A stretch of DNA of 64,000 bases, from positions 186,001-250,000 of the forward strand of contig CABDWT010000001.1 of the NCBI GenBank assembly GCA_901456055.1, written 5' to 3'. Of this stretch, positions 52,024 to 61,901 are shown piece by piece; within the stretch, counting starts at the first letter, position 1; each line of letters opens with the position of its first letter. The DNA is from Phytobacter ursingii. Its GTDB lineage: Bacteria; Pseudomonadota; Gammaproteobacteria; Enterobacterales; Enterobacteriaceae. The notes below the pieces were generated by a model, which saw only the letters and a list, made by a program, of their open reading frames with translations, was not told the DNA's origin and searched no databases. The position numbers were made by a program, and so were the translations under genes.

Positions 52024-53277
52024 ATGTTAAAACGTGAAATGAACATTGCCGATTATGATGCCGAACTGTGGCAGGCTATGGAGCAGGAAAAAGTACGTCA
52101 GGAAGAACACATTGAACTGATCGCCTCCGAGAACTACACCAGCCCGCGTGTAATGCAGGCGCAGGGCTCTCAGCTGACCAACAAATATGCCGAAGGTTAT
52201 CCGGGCAAACGCTACTATGGCGGTTGCGAGTATGTCGATATCGTTGAACAACTGGCGATCGACCGTGCAAAAGCGCTGTTCGGCGCTGACTATGCGAACG
52301 TACAGCCGCACTCCGGCTCTCAGGCTAACTTCGCAGTCTACACCGCGCTGCTGCAACCGGGTGATACCGTTCTGGGTATGAACCTGGCGCAAGGCGGCCA
52401 CCTGACTCACGGCTCCCCGGTCAACTTCTCCGGTAAACTGTACAACATCATTCCTTACGGTATCGATGAGTCCGGTAAAATTGACTATGAAGACATGGCG
52501 AAGCAGGCTCAGGAACACAAACCGAAGATGATCATCGGTGGTTTCTCTGCGTATTCCGGCATCGTTGACTGGGCAAAAATGCGTGAAATCGCAGACAGCA
52601 TTGGCGCATACCTGTTCGTCGACATGGCACACGTTGCCGGTCTGATTGCGGCAGGCGTCTATCCGAACCCGGTTCCACACGCTCACGTCGTCACGACGAC
52701 CACCCACAAAACCCTGGCGGGTCCACGTGGTGGTCTGATCCTGGCAAAAGGCGGTAGCGAAGAGCTGTACAAAAAACTGAATTCCGCTGTCTTCCCGAGC
52801 GCTCAGGGCGGCCCGCTGATGCACGTTATCGCGGCGAAAGCCGTCGCGCTGAAAGAAGCGATGGAGCCAGAGTTCAAAGTCTACCAGCAACAGGTTGCTA
52901 AAAACGCGAAAGCGATGGTGGAAGTGTTCCTGAACCGTGGCTACAAAGTGGTGTCTGGCGGTACGGAAAACCACCTGTTCCTGCTGGATCTGGTCGACAA
53001 AAACCTGACCGGTAAAGAAGCGGATGCGGCGCTGGGTCGTGCTAACATCACCGTCAACAAAAACAGCGTGCCGAACGATCCGAAGAGCCCGTTTGTGACT
53101 TCCGGTATCCGTATCGGTTCTCCGGCAGTGACGCGTCGCGGCTTTAAAGAAGCGGAAGTGAAAGAGCTGGCTGGCTGGATGTGTGATGTACTGGACAACA
53201 TCAATGATGAAGCGGTTATTGAGCGCGTCAAAGGTAAAGTTCTGGATATCTGCGCACGCTTCCCGGTTTATGCATAA
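52024..53277 (+). CDS. glyA: Serine hydroxymethyltransferase
   Basis: PLP enzyme interconverting serine and glycine with tetrahydrofolate. 417 residues from [12 protein letters not shown], the E. coli start; the frame is open 24 bp further up. PLP lysine in [14 protein letters not shown]; substrate motifs [13 protein letters not shown] and [14 protein letters not shown]. Confidence 0.97.
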   Translation: MLKREMNIADYDAELWQAMEQEKVRQEEHIELIASENYTSPRVMQAQGSQLTNKYAEGYPGKRYYGGCEYVDIVEQLAIDRAKALFGADYANVQPHSGSQANFAVYTALLQPGDTVLGMNLAQGGHLTHGSPVNFSGKLYNIIPYGIDESGKIDYEDMAKQAQEHKPKMIIGGFSAYSGIVDWAKMREIADSIGAYLFVDMAHVAGLIAAGVYPNPVPHAHVVTTTTHKTLAGPRGGLILAKGGSEELYKKLNSAVFPSAQGGPLMHVIAAKAVALKEAMEPEFKVYQQQVAKNAKAMVEVFLNRGYKVVSGGTENHLFLLDLVDKNLTGKEADAALGRANITVNKNSVPNDPKSPFVTSGIRIGSPAVTRRGFKEAEVKELAGWMCDVLDNINDEAVIERVKGKVLDICARFPVYA

Positions 53278-53293
53278 GTCCTGAAAGCACATA

Positions 53294-53323
53294 AAAATGC
53301 CCGCACCTCGCGGGCATTTTTTT
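53294..53323. terminator. Bidirectional terminator between glyA and rcnA
   Basis: Stem AAAATGCCCGC / GCGGGCATTTT, 5-nt loop, T-tracts on both strands; serves both convergent genes. Confidence 0.92.
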
Positions 53324-53326
53324 GCC

Positions 53327-54226
53327 TTATTGCAGGGTGTAATAACCGTGAACGCCCATATAAATCCCCACCAGCGCAATCAATATGCTGGAGAAATAGG
53401 GCGCGCGCCGCGCAAGGGCGTTGAATCCTGACCATCGTTTCGCTGCCTGCTGTACGCTTACTGCTGCCCCCACGCCCACCGCAACCAGGGTTAATGCCAG
53501 ACCGAGACTAAAGCACACCACCATCGTAGCGCCCAGCGTTAACGCTTTAAGCTGAATACAGATCAACAGCACAGTAATCGCTGCCGGGCAGGGGATGAGT
53601 CCACCCGTCAGGCCAAACAGCAGAATTTGCCCGTTAGTCACCTTAGTACCGTTAAAGCGGCGCTCAATATCCCGCGCATGGGCCAGTTCGTGCGCGTCAC
53701 GATACTCTTCTTGTGTCTCAACTTTTCGCACAGAAAGGATCACCGGCCGATTCAGACTCAGGCCGGTAGCCTGGGCCGGCTGGAAAACCAACCCTTGAGC
53801 ATGAGGGTGGGCAGGCGAATGATCATGATCGTGGTGGTGATCGTGATGATCGTGGTCATGGTGGCGGTGGCCCGCGTGCCACTGTCGCTCACCTTGCCAG
53901 GTACGCCAGAACATCCATGCGGCTGTACCCAGAATGATCACCGCTGAGATTATCTGCATCCAGGGCTCCACGGCTTCGGCGGTGAACCGGCGGCTGATAA
54001 ACATTCCGCCCATGGCGATAAGCCAGACTACTGCCGTATGAGATAGCGTCGCCGCAAGGCCAAGCATAACCGCCTGTTTTATGGTGCCTTTGATCGCAAT
54101 GATAAAGGCCGCCATCATCGTTTTTGAATGCCCCGGCTCAAGGCCGTGTAGCGCGCCGAGCAGAATGGCGCTCGGAATGAAAACCCAGCCATTTCCCTGC
54201 TGAAAGAGGGTTGCAAAATCGGTCAT
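53327..54226 (-). CDS. rcnA: Nickel/cobalt efflux protein RcnA
   Basis: Inner-membrane exporter of Ni(II) and Co(II). 299 residues, about six membrane segments; motif GALHGLEPGHSKTM in the first helices and a very His/Asp-rich cytoplasmic loop (about residues 117-143), plus GLIPCPAAITVLL. Divergent from rcnR. In E. coli K-12 the pair lies far from glyA. Confidence 0.95.
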   Translation of the reverse strand: MTDFATLFQQGNGWVFIPSAILLGALHGLEPGHSKTMMAAFIIAIKGTIKQAVMLGLAATLSHTAVVWLIAMGGMFISRRFTAEAVEPWMQIISAVIILGTAAWMFWRTWQGERQWHAGHRHHDHDHHDHHHDHDHSPAHPHAQGLVFQPAQATGLSLNRPVILSVRKVETQEEYRDAHELAHARDIERRFNGTKVTNGQILLFGLTGGLIPCPAAITVLLICIQLKALTLGATMVVCFSLGLALTLVAVGVGAAVSVQQAAKRWSGFNALARRAPYFSSILIALVGIYMGVHGYYTLQ

Positions 54227-54263
54227 GAGAATAATTCTCGCTAATTGTTTTCTCTTTTCAATT

Positions 54264-54318
54264 TACTCCCCCCGGTAAAAAATACTACCCCCCAGTAGAA
54301 ATAAACTCCCCCCCAGTT
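54264..54318. promoter_or_regulatory. Three RcnR-type G-tract operators
   Basis: TACT-C6-GGTA (54264-54277), TACTA-C6-AGTA (54283-54297) and a weaker AACT-C7-AGTT (54304-54318). E. coli rcnA-rcnR has two sites of this TACT-G6-N-AGTA type. Apo-RcnR should repress both genes until Ni or Co binds. Confidence 0.85.
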
Positions 54319-54367
54319 GTTCTATGGTATGATTTTTCTACTCAGCAGAGGCGAAAGTGAGGTCAGT

Positions 54368-54640
54368 ATGTCGCATACCATTCGGGATAAAAAAAAGCTC
54401 AAAGCACGGGCGAGTAAGATTGAAGGACAAGTGGCGGCACTGAAAAAAATGCTTGATGAACCGCATGAATGTGCCCAGGTTTTGCAGCAAATCGCCGCTA
54501 TTCGCGGAGCGGTTAACGGTTTGATGCGTGAGGTTATCAAAGGGCATTTGACCGATCATATCGTTCATGAAAATGATGAGGTCAAACGTGAAGCCGACCT
54601 TGATGTGGTGCTGAGTGTGCTGGATTCCTATATTCGCTAG
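54368..54640 (+). CDS. rcnR: Ni/Co-responsive repressor RcnR
   Basis: CsoR/RcnR-family all-helical repressor. 90 residues from [20 protein letters not shown], the E. coli start. Metal ligands H3, C35, H60 and H64 are all present. Its last codon overlaps the convergent yphH end by 3-4 bp. Confidence 0.95.
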   Translation: MSHTIRDKKKLKARASKIEGQVAALKKMLDEPHECAQVLQQIAAIRGAVNGLMREVIKGHLTDHIVHENDEVKREADLDVVLSVLDSYIR

Positions 54641-55830
54641 TGCATTTCATTTAGCAGTGCCTCAACGTACAAATAGCCAATACCCATAATTTGTTGAGCG
54701 CGACTTAACTGCCCCATTTCAATCTGTGTGGCCTTAATACGCGGATTCCCGCCCTGATCGAACGGGTTCAGCCCGGTCTGTTGCACGATAGTGCTCAGCC
54801 AGCGCTCCCCAAATGCGCAGCTTCGCCCGTATAGCCATATCTGGTTGATATTCAGGATATTGAGGAAGTTATACAAACTCAGGCCGATAGCGCTGGCAGC
54901 ATTTTCCACCCACGCCATGATTCGCGCATCGCCGTTTTGCCATGCGGCAATCAACTGCGTGGTCGTGAGGGCATCGGGATCCAGCATCGGCGCAGATTGC
55001 GACTTCAACCAGATCCGCGCCTGTTTTTTCAGTGCGCTTAATGAAGCGACGGTTTCAAGGCAGCCATAACGACCACAATCGCAGGCCACGCCGTCCGGGT
55101 TGATGATAGTGTGACCTATCTGCCCGCTGCCATAGAGCGTCCCGCGGTAAATCCGTTCGTTAATGACGAAGGAGGAGCCAATGCCGTAATCCACGTTGAT
55201 GACGCAGAAATCCCGTGCCTGGCCGTGATTCTGCCACTTCTCCGCCAGGGCCAGCATTACGCAGTCGTTATCCACCAGAACGCGTACGCCCAGCTTCTCC
55301 TCCAGCAGATATTTCAGCTCAATCGGCTCGCTCCACGGGGCCTGCGGCATATTTTGCGATACGCCGGTTACCGGGTCGACCTGCCCGTGGATCCCCAGCG
55401 CCAGGTTGAGCGTGCGCCCCGGCCACGCTTTGCGGTAATGATGCCAGCACTGCTCAATCGCAGCCAGCAACGCCTGTGGGTGAGGGGCATTCAACGTATG
55501 ACGTTCATACTCCCCCTTCGGGCTCATACAGGCATTGGCGAGCTGGCATTCGATGCTGGTCGGCGTGATGTTCATGCAGAGCGTCCAGTCCCCCTCCGGC
55601 GCAATCAGCCAGGTTCCGCTGCTGTGGCCGCGGGAGGGTTTCTCGTCCATCACATTCAACACGCGGTGCTCTGCCGCCAGCTCCTCAAGGATGTTGCTTA
55701 TCGCGGGAATAGAGACCTGCGCCAGCTTTGCCAGCGTGGATTTGGTCGCGCGCTTTTCACGGTAAAGGTGCTCCAGTACAACGCATTTATTGATGCGGCG
55801 AATCTGTTGATTGTTAATGCAGACGCTCAT
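54637..55830 (-). CDS. yphH: ROK-family (NagC/Mlc-like) regulator YphH
   Basis: 397 residues: N-terminal winged HTH (residues about 5-75; [25 protein letters not shown]) and a ROK sugar-kinase-like domain with [28 protein letters not shown] and the zinc motif [10 protein letters not shown]. Divergent from yphG with a palindromic site 5 bp from its ATG; probable repressor of the yph genes responding to a sugar or derivative. Ligand unknown. Confidence 0.92.
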   Translation of the reverse strand: MSVCINNQQIRRINKCVVLEHLYREKRATKSTLAKLAQVSIPAISNILEELAAEHRVLNVMDEKPSRGHSSGTWLIAPEGDWTLCMNITPTSIECQLANACMSPKGEYERHTLNAPHPQALLAAIEQCWHHYRKAWPGRTLNLALGIHGQVDPVTGVSQNMPQAPWSEPIELKYLLEEKLGVRVLVDNDCVMLALAEKWQNHGQARDFCVINVDYGIGSSFVINERIYRGTLYGSGQIGHTIINPDGVACDCGRYGCLETVASLSALKKQARIWLKSQSAPMLDPDALTTTQLIAAWQNGDARIMAWVENAASAIGLSLYNFLNILNINQIWLYGRSCAFGERWLSTIVQQTGLNPFDQGGNPRIKATQIEMGQLSRAQQIMGIGYLYVEALLNEMH

Positions 55831-55834
55831 AGTT

Positions 55835-55851
55835 ACTAAACCTTGTTTAGT
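55835..55851. promoter_or_regulatory. Operator-like palindrome, yphH-yphG
   Basis: ACTAAAC-CTT-GTTTAGT, perfect 7-bp arms. A near copy stands before yphF (59225-59241). Likely YphH site and autoregulation. Confidence 0.65.
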
Positions 55852-55947
55852 GTATTGCGTGATTATTATGCGAAAACGCCTTGTCTTAGTCTGTCAGACT
55901 GCCCACAAATCCACATTTTAGTATGTCTTGTTAATTAAGAGGGCAAT

Positions 55948-58900
55948 ATGGAACCCGTAAAAGTCTGGCGTGAAACCGTCTTTATCCCTACTTACGAAAC
56001 CGGTCCGCAGGACACTCACCCTATGTTTCTTGAAAACCGCGTTTATCAGGGGTCAACGGGTGCCGTTTACCCCTACGGGGTGACCGATACGCTGAGCGAC
56101 AGCAAAACAGAGAAAGCGTGGCAGGCGGTCTGGCTGGAAAATGACTATCTGAAAATCATGATCCTTCCGGAACTGGGCGGGCGTGTACAGAGGGCGTTTG
56201 ATAAGGTTAAACAGCGCGATTTTGTCTATCACAATGAGGTCATCAAACCGGCGCTGGTCGGTCTGCTCGGTCCCTGGATCTCGGGGGGTATTGAGTTCAA
56301 CTGGCCACAGCACCATCGCCCGACCACCTATATGCCGGTGGATTGCACGTTTGAAGAGCATGACGACGGCAGCAAGACGGTATGGGTCGGAGAAACTGAG
56401 CCGATGCACGGGCTACAGGTGATGACCGGCTTCACTCTGCGCCCGAATCGCGCTGCGCTCGAAATTGGCAGCCGCGTCTACAATGCTAACGCCACCCCGC
56501 GCCACTTTTTATGGTGGGCAAACCCGGCGGTGAAAGGGGGTGATGACCATCAAAGCGTCTTCCCGCCTGATGTGACAGCCGTGTTCGACCACGGCAAACG
56601 TGCCGTGTCCGCGTTCCCCATCGCCACCGGGACTTACTACAAAGTCGATTACTCCGCTGGGGTCGACATTTCCCGCTATAAGAACGTGCCAGTCCCGACC
56701 TCGTATATGGCGGAGAAGTCGGCCTATGATTTCGTCGGGGCCTGGTCGCATGATGAAGACGGCGGGCTGTTGCACGTTGCCGACCACCATATTGCGCCTG
56801 GCAAGAAACAGTGGAGTTGGGGACACAGTGAATTTGGTCAGGCCTGGGATCGTAGCCTCACGGATAACAACGGACCCTACATTGAGCTGATGACCGGGAT
56901 CTTTGCTGATAACCAGCCTGATTTCACCTGGCTTGATGCGTATGAAGAGAAGCGCTTTGTGCAGTATTTCCTGCCGTACCACACTCTCGGGGTGGTACAG
57001 AACGCCTCACGGGATGCGGTATTAAAGCTGCAGCGCAGTGACAACGGCGTGGAGTGGGGACTGTATGCGATTGCGTCTCTGGCGGGCTATCGTTTACTAC
57101 TCACCGAGACGGGCAACCCGACGCCGCTACTGGACGAAAGCGTGAATCTGGCGCCGTGCTCGGTAAGACAGGGTGAGTTTGATGCTATCCGCCCCGCGCG
57201 ACTGACGCTCACGCTCAAAGATACGCATGGCATCGTCGTTCTCGCGTATGAAGAGCATCAGCCTGGCGAGATGCCGTTGCCGGAAGTGGCTACGGCCCCT
57301 GCCGCAGCAGAAAACATAACCTCTGCCGATGAAGCCTGGTTTATTGGTCAGCACCTTGAGCAGTACAACCATGCCAGCCGTTCGGCGTTTGATTATTACA
57401 CCCGTGGCGTGGCGATTGATCCGCTCGATTATCGCTGCAACCTGGCGCTGGCCACCCTCGAATATAATCGTGCTGACTACCCGCGCGCCGTCGAATATGC
57501 GACGCAGGCGCTGGCTCGCGCACACCGACTGAATAAAAATCCGCAGTGCGGGCAGGCCAGTTTTATTCGTGCCAGCGCGCTAGAACGTCAGCAATGCTTC
57601 CCGGAGGCGAAAGAGGATTTCTGGCGGGCGACCTGGAGCGGCAACAGCAAAGCGGCGGGTTTTTATGGGCTGGCACGCCTGGCTGCCCGTGAGTTGCACT
57701 ACCCGGAGGGCATCGAGTTTTGCCGCCAGAGTCTACGGGCTTGCCCGACCAATCAGGACGTTCTGTGCCTGCAGGTACGCCTGCAGCAGTTGAACGGTGA
57801 TGCAGAAGAGGCGAAGGCAAATCTACAGACGCTGCGTCATGACTACCCGCTGAACCCAACGGTGTGGTGGCTGCAATGGCAAAGCGAAGGCAGTGATGAA
57901 GCGCTGAACGCCTGGCGCGACATCTGCGGCGGGCGCGATATCAACGCGCTACTCACTGCCGGGCAGCTATTGAGCTGGGGAATGAAAACTGAGGCTATCG
58001 GGGTACTGGAGAAACTGGCTTGTGAGCGCACCTTGCCACTGTTGCTACAGGCGAGCTTGCTCACTGAATCCGACCGTGCGCCGCTGATTGCCCGTGCTAT
58101 TGACGCTTTCCCGCGCTTTGTCCGCTTCCCCAATACGCTGGATGAAGTGGATGCGTTAAACATACTCCCGGAAAGTGCGTTTGCCCGTCATTTGCTGGCC
58201 TGTTTCCACTACAGTAAGCGCAATGACGAAAAAGCGGTGGCGCTCTGGCAGCAGTGCGTGGCGATGGACGACAGCGTGGCTGATGCCTGGCGTGGTCTCG
58301 CCATATACGCCTGGAATAAGCAACAGGATGAAACGCTCGCCGCCCGTTATCTCGACACTGCCTGCCGTTTATTACCCGACGACGCGCGTTTGCTGTTTGA
58401 GCGTGATTTGCTGGCAAAACTTACGGGGGCCACGCCGCAAAGTCGACTGACACGGCTGGAGGCTAACCTTTCATGTGCCTTAAAACGCGATGACATGACG
58501 GCGGAGTTGCTTAACCTCTGGCACCTGTGTGGTGAAACAGAGAAAGCCACCGCCGTGCTAAAGCGTCGTAAATTCCACCCCTGGGAAGGGGGCGAAGGTA
58601 AAATTACGGGCCAGTTTATTCTCAATCAATTGCTGCAGGCGTGGCAGGCCATCGACGCTCGCCATCCTGCCCGCGCAGAATTATTGCTCATCGCCGCCTT
58701 GCGTTACCCGGAAAACCTGAGTGAAGGACGTTTGCCTGGGCAGACCGACAACGACATCTGGTTCTGGCTAGGCGTCTGTGCCCGGCTGCAACGAGATGAG
58801 GCGCAGGCGCAGGCGGCCTGGCAAAAAGCCGCGCAGGGTGACCGCACACTCAATGTCCATAGTTATTACAACGACCAGCCCGCCGATTATCTCTTCTGGC

Positions 58901-59229
58901 AGGGCATGGCGCTGCGCATGCTGGGCGATAACGTTGCTGCTGACGCGCTGTTTACGGACATGGCGCAGTGGGCAGCCAATATGCTCCACGCCCCGGTTGA
59001 AGCGGATTTCTTTGCTGTTTCGCAGCCCGATTTGCTCTCACTGTACGGCTCTTTGCAACAGCAGCATCAGGAGAAGTGCCTGTACATTCAGGCGTTGTCC
59101 GCAGCGGGCATGGGTGACGAAAGTCGGTGGAATCAGGCCAGCGCAGCGCTGACGACACTTAACCCCGCCTGGCCGAAAGCGGCACTCTTTTCGCGGGTGA
59201 TGTCCTATGTGCTGCATCTCATTCACTAA
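55948..59229 (+). CDS. yphG: YphG: DUF5107-type N-terminal domain plus TPR repeats
   Basis: 1093 residues, as in E. coli. The N-terminal 430 residues resemble a galactose-mutarotase-like fold (YLKIMILPELGGRVQRAFDK, GGIEFNWPQHHRPTTYMPVD, FLWWANPAVKGGDDHQSVFP), the remainder is tetratricopeptide-like helical repeats (YTRGVAIDPLDYRCNLALATLEYNRADYPRAVEYATQAL and later ones). No signal peptide, so cytosolic. Biochemical role unknown; co-location with a sugar ABC transporter suggests carbohydrate binding or processing. Contains its last codons inside the second operator copy. Confidence 0.9.
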   Translation: MEPVKVWRETVFIPTYETGPQDTHPMFLENRVYQGSTGAVYPYGVTDTLSDSKTEKAWQAVWLENDYLKIMILPELGGRVQRAFDKVKQRDFVYHNEVIKPALVGLLGPWISGGIEFNWPQHHRPTTYMPVDCTFEEHDDGSKTVWVGETEPMHGLQVMTGFTLRPNRAALEIGSRVYNANATPRHFLWWANPAVKGGDDHQSVFPPDVTAVFDHGKRAVSAFPIATGTYYKVDYSAGVDISRYKNVPVPTSYMAEKSAYDFVGAWSHDEDGGLLHVADHHIAPGKKQWSWGHSEFGQAWDRSLTDNNGPYIELMTGIFADNQPDFTWLDAYEEKRFVQYFLPYHTLGVVQNASRDAVLKLQRSDNGVEWGLYAIASLAGYRLLLTETGNPTPLLDESVNLAPCSVRQGEFDAIRPARLTLTLKDTHGIVVLAYEEHQPGEMPLPEVATAPAAAENITSADEAWFIGQHLEQYNHASRSAFDYYTRGVAIDPLDYRCNLALATLEYNRADYPRAVEYATQALARAHRLNKNPQCGQASFIRASALERQQCFPEAKEDFWRATWSGNSKAAGFYGLARLAARELHYPEGIEFCRQSLRACPTNQDVLCLQVRLQQLNGDAEEAKANLQTLRHDYPLNPTVWWLQWQSEGSDEALNAWRDICGGRDINALLTAGQLLSWGMKTEAIGVLEKLACERTLPLLLQASLLTESDRAPLIARAIDAFPRFVRFPNTLDEVDALNILPESAFARHLLACFHYSKRNDEKAVALWQQCVAMDDSVADAWRGLAIYAWNKQQDETLAARYLDTACRLLPDDARLLFERDLLAKLTGATPQSRLTRLEANLSCALKRDDMTAELLNLWHLCGETEKATAVLKRRKFHPWEGGEGKITGQFILNQLLQAWQAIDARHPARAELLLIAALRYPENLSEGRLPGQTDNDIWFWLGVCARLQRDEAQAQAAWQKAAQGDRTLNVHSYYNDQPADYLFWQGMALRMLGDNVAADALFTDMAQWAANMLHAPVEADFFAVSQPDLLSLYGSLQQQHQEKCLYIQALSAAGMGDESRWNQASAALTTLNPAWPKAALFSRVMSYVLHLIH

Positions 59230-59241
59230 ATCTTGTTTACT
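59225..59241 (+). promoter_or_regulatory. Operator-like motif before yphF
   Basis: ACTAAAT-CTT-GTTTACT, 15 of 17 bases as the yphH-yphG palindrome, overlapping the yphG stop. A hairpin GAGCGGC/GCCGCTC follows at 59251-59270 and a TATAAA-like -10 near 59282. Confidence 0.55.
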
Positions 59242-59368
59242 GAAATCTGCGAGCGGCCTGACCGCCGCTCTCAGGTAAATGTATAAAATATTTAAAAATT
59301 TAAGGTAACACCACGCGTCTTGCCGCGCGTAAAACACAACAAAACGAAGACCTTACAAGGAGACAATT

Positions 59369-60352
59369 ATGTCCCGCACATTAAAAGCGTCGCTTTTGGC
59401 ACTGACCCTGTTCCCGTTAGTTACCACTGTTTTTACTGCTCATGCGGCACCGAAAGAGATGACCATCGGTGCTATCTATCTCGACACACAAGGCTACTAC
59501 GCCGGGGTGCGCCAGGGCGTGCAGGATGCGGCTAAAGCCTCCGAAGTGAAGGTGCAGTTGATCGAAACCAATGCCCAGGGCGATATCTCGAAAGAGAGTT
59601 CGTTTATTGACACCCTGGTGGCGCGCAATGTGGACGCCATCATTCTCTCCGCCGTTTCGGAAAACGGCAGCAGCCGCACCATTCGCCGCGCCAGCGAGGC
59701 GGGTATTCCGGTGCTTTGTTACAACACCTGCATTAGCCAGAAGGGGGTGGATAAGTACGTTTCTGCCTGGCTGGTAGGTGACCCGATGGAGTTCGGGCGC
59801 AAATTAGGCCAGGCCGCAGCGGAGTACTTTGTCGCGAAAAACATCACAGAACCGAAAATTGCGGTTATCAACTGTGAGGCCTACGAAGTGTGCGTGCAGC
59901 GCCGCAAAGGCTTCGAAGAGGCGCTGAAAGCGAAAGTGCCGGGGATGAAAATCATCGCTAATCAGGAAGGGACGGTGCTCGATAAAGCCATCTCCGTGGG
60001 TGAGAAGCTGATTATCTCAACGCCGGACATCGACGCCATTATGGGCGAGTCGGGTGGGGCCACGCTCGGTGCGGTGAAAGCGGTTCGCAACCAGAACCAG
60101 GCCGGAAAAATTGCGGTGTTTGGTTCTGATATGACCACCGAAATTGCCCAGGAGCTACAAAACAATCAGGTGCTTAAAGCCGTTGTTGATATCTCCGGTA
60201 AGAAGATGGGCGATGCGGTCTTTGCCCAGACGATGAACGTTATCAACAAGACACCGCCGAAAGAGAAGGTGATTCAGGTGCCTATCGATCTCTATACCAA
60301 AGCGGATGACGGCAAGCAGTGGCTGGCGACTCACGTGGATGGCTTACCCTGA
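59369..60352 (+). CDS. yphF: Periplasmic sugar-binding protein YphF
   Basis: Solute-binding protein of the ribose/galactose type (periplasmic binding protein 4 fold). 327 residues, signal peptide MSRTLKASLLALTLFPLVTTVFTAHA with cleavage after AHA. Typical: QGYYAGVRQGVQDAAK, DTLVARNVDAIILSAVSENGS, EAGIPVLCYNT. Feeds YphE-YphD. Substrate unknown. Confidence 0.92.
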   Translation: MSRTLKASLLALTLFPLVTTVFTAHAAPKEMTIGAIYLDTQGYYAGVRQGVQDAAKASEVKVQLIETNAQGDISKESSFIDTLVARNVDAIILSAVSENGSSRTIRRASEAGIPVLCYNTCISQKGVDKYVSAWLVGDPMEFGRKLGQAAAEYFVAKNITEPKIAVINCEAYEVCVQRRKGFEEALKAKVPGMKIIANQEGTVLDKAISVGEKLIISTPDIDAIMGESGGATLGAVKAVRNQNQAGKIAVFGSDMTTEIAQELQNNQVLKAVVDISGKKMGDAVFAQTMNVINKTPPKEKVIQVPIDLYTKADDGKQWLATHVDGLP

Positions 60353-60364
60353 CAGAGGCGGAAC

Positions 60365-61876
60365 ATGGCGATGGTTATGCATGAAAACCCCATCGCCTCC
60401 GTGAAAGGGGGGAACAAGCGTTACCCGGGCGTTGTGGCGCTGGATAACGTTGATTTCACTCTTCACCGAGGTGAAGTCCGGGCCTTGCTCGGTAAAAACG
60501 GTGCCGGTAAATCGACGCTCATTCGTATGCTGACTGGCAGTGAACGGCTCGACAGCGGTGAAGTGCGTCTTTCTGGCACGCTGCTGGAGGGGGCGGATGC
60601 CACCTTAACCCGCCGTGCGGCGGAGCTTGGCGTAAGGGCGGTGTATCAGGAGCTCAGCCTGGTAGAAGGTCTGACGGTGGCAGAAAATCTCTGCCTCGGT
60701 CACTGGCCGAAGCAGGGCGGCATGATTGACACCGGGCTCATGCAGCGTCAGGCCCGTCTGTGCCTGGAAAAACTGGGTGTCGATGTTGAACCGGATGCGC
60801 TGGTGGAAACCCTGAGCCCGGCGCAAAAACAGTTGGTGGAAATTGCCCGCGTGATGGCCGGGGAACCGGGACTGGTTATCCTCGATGAACCCACCAGTTC
60901 GCTGGCCAGCGCCGAAGTGGAATTGGTCATGTCGGCGGTCAAACAGATGTCGGCGCTTGGCGTGGCGGTCATCTACGTGAGCCATCGTATGGAGGAGATC
61001 CGGCGGATTGCCTCGTCGGCCACCATCATGCGTGACGGGCAGGTGGCGGGTAATGTGGCGCTGGAAAATACCACCACCGGGCATATTGTCTCGCTGATGC
61101 TCGGGCGCGAGCATCAGGATCTCGCACCAGTCAGTCACGCTGTTTCACAGGCTGAGACGGTGCTGGAGGTAAAAGGGCTGCGAATGCGGCCCAAGCTGGA
61201 AGACATTTCATTTCATCTGCAGCGGGGAGAAGTGCTGGGCATTGCCGGTTTGTTGGGGGCAGGGCGCACGGAACTGCTCAAAGCGATCGTTGGTCTGGAA
61301 AGTTTCGAAGCGGGCGTCATCACCCTTAACGGCGAAACGCTGCAAAAACCTGACTATGGCACCATGATCCAGCGCGGCATGGGGTATACGCCGGAAAACC
61401 GTAAAGAGGCCGGGATCATTCCGCTGCTTGGCGTGGATGAAAATACGGTGATTACCAATCGCCATTCGGTCAGCCGACGGGGTGTGCTGCAATGGGAACG
61501 CATTCGGACCTTCACCGAGTCCATCATGCAGCGCATGAGTGTGAAAGCCAGCAGCAGCGAAACCGCTATCGGCACGCTCTCCGGCGGCAACCAGCAAAAA
61601 GTGGTGATCGGGCGTTGGGTCTATGCGGGCAGCCAAATCCTGTTGCTCGATGAACCTACGCGCGGTGTCGATATTGAAGCCAAACAGCAAATTTACCACA
61701 TCGTCCGTGAACTGGCCCAGGAAGGCAAAAGCGTGGTCTTCATTTCCAGTGAGGTGGAGGAGCTACCGCTGGTGTGTGACCGCATCCTGTTGCTTCAGCA
61801 AGGGACGTTTACCCGCGAATTTGTCTCTCCCGTCAGCGTGGATGTACTGATGTCCGCGATTTTGTCCGTCCACTGA
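60365..61876 (+). CDS. yphE: Sugar ABC transporter ATPase YphE
   Basis: 503 residues with two fused ATPase domains as in RbsA/MglA. First: Walker A GKNGAGKST, signature-like LSPAQKQLVEIAR (not LSGGQ), Walker B LVILDEPTSS. Second: degenerate Walker A GLLGAGRTE, LSGGNQQKVVIGRW, ILLLDEPTRGVD. 12 bp after yphF, 25 bp before yphD. Confidence 0.93.
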   Translation: MAMVMHENPIASVKGGNKRYPGVVALDNVDFTLHRGEVRALLGKNGAGKSTLIRMLTGSERLDSGEVRLSGTLLEGADATLTRRAAELGVRAVYQELSLVEGLTVAENLCLGHWPKQGGMIDTGLMQRQARLCLEKLGVDVEPDALVETLSPAQKQLVEIARVMAGEPGLVILDEPTSSLASAEVELVMSAVKQMSALGVAVIYVSHRMEEIRRIASSATIMRDGQVAGNVALENTTTGHIVSLMLGREHQDLAPVSHAVSQAETVLEVKGLRMRPKLEDISFHLQRGEVLGIAGLLGAGRTELLKAIVGLESFEAGVITLNGETLQKPDYGTMIQRGMGYTPENRKEAGIIPLLGVDENTVITNRHSVSRRGVLQWERIRTFTESIMQRMSVKASSSETAIGTLSGGNQQKVVIGRWVYAGSQILLLDEPTRGVDIEAKQQIYHIVRELAQEGKSVVFISSEVEELPLVCDRILLLQQGTFTREFVSPVSVDVLMSAILSVH

Positions 61877-61901
61877 TGACTGCCCTACAGAGGAATTTAC
61901 G

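Noticed and set aside
52027-53379. 450-codon open frame antisense to glyA
   Set aside because: Complete overlap with glyA, no start signal, biased composition.
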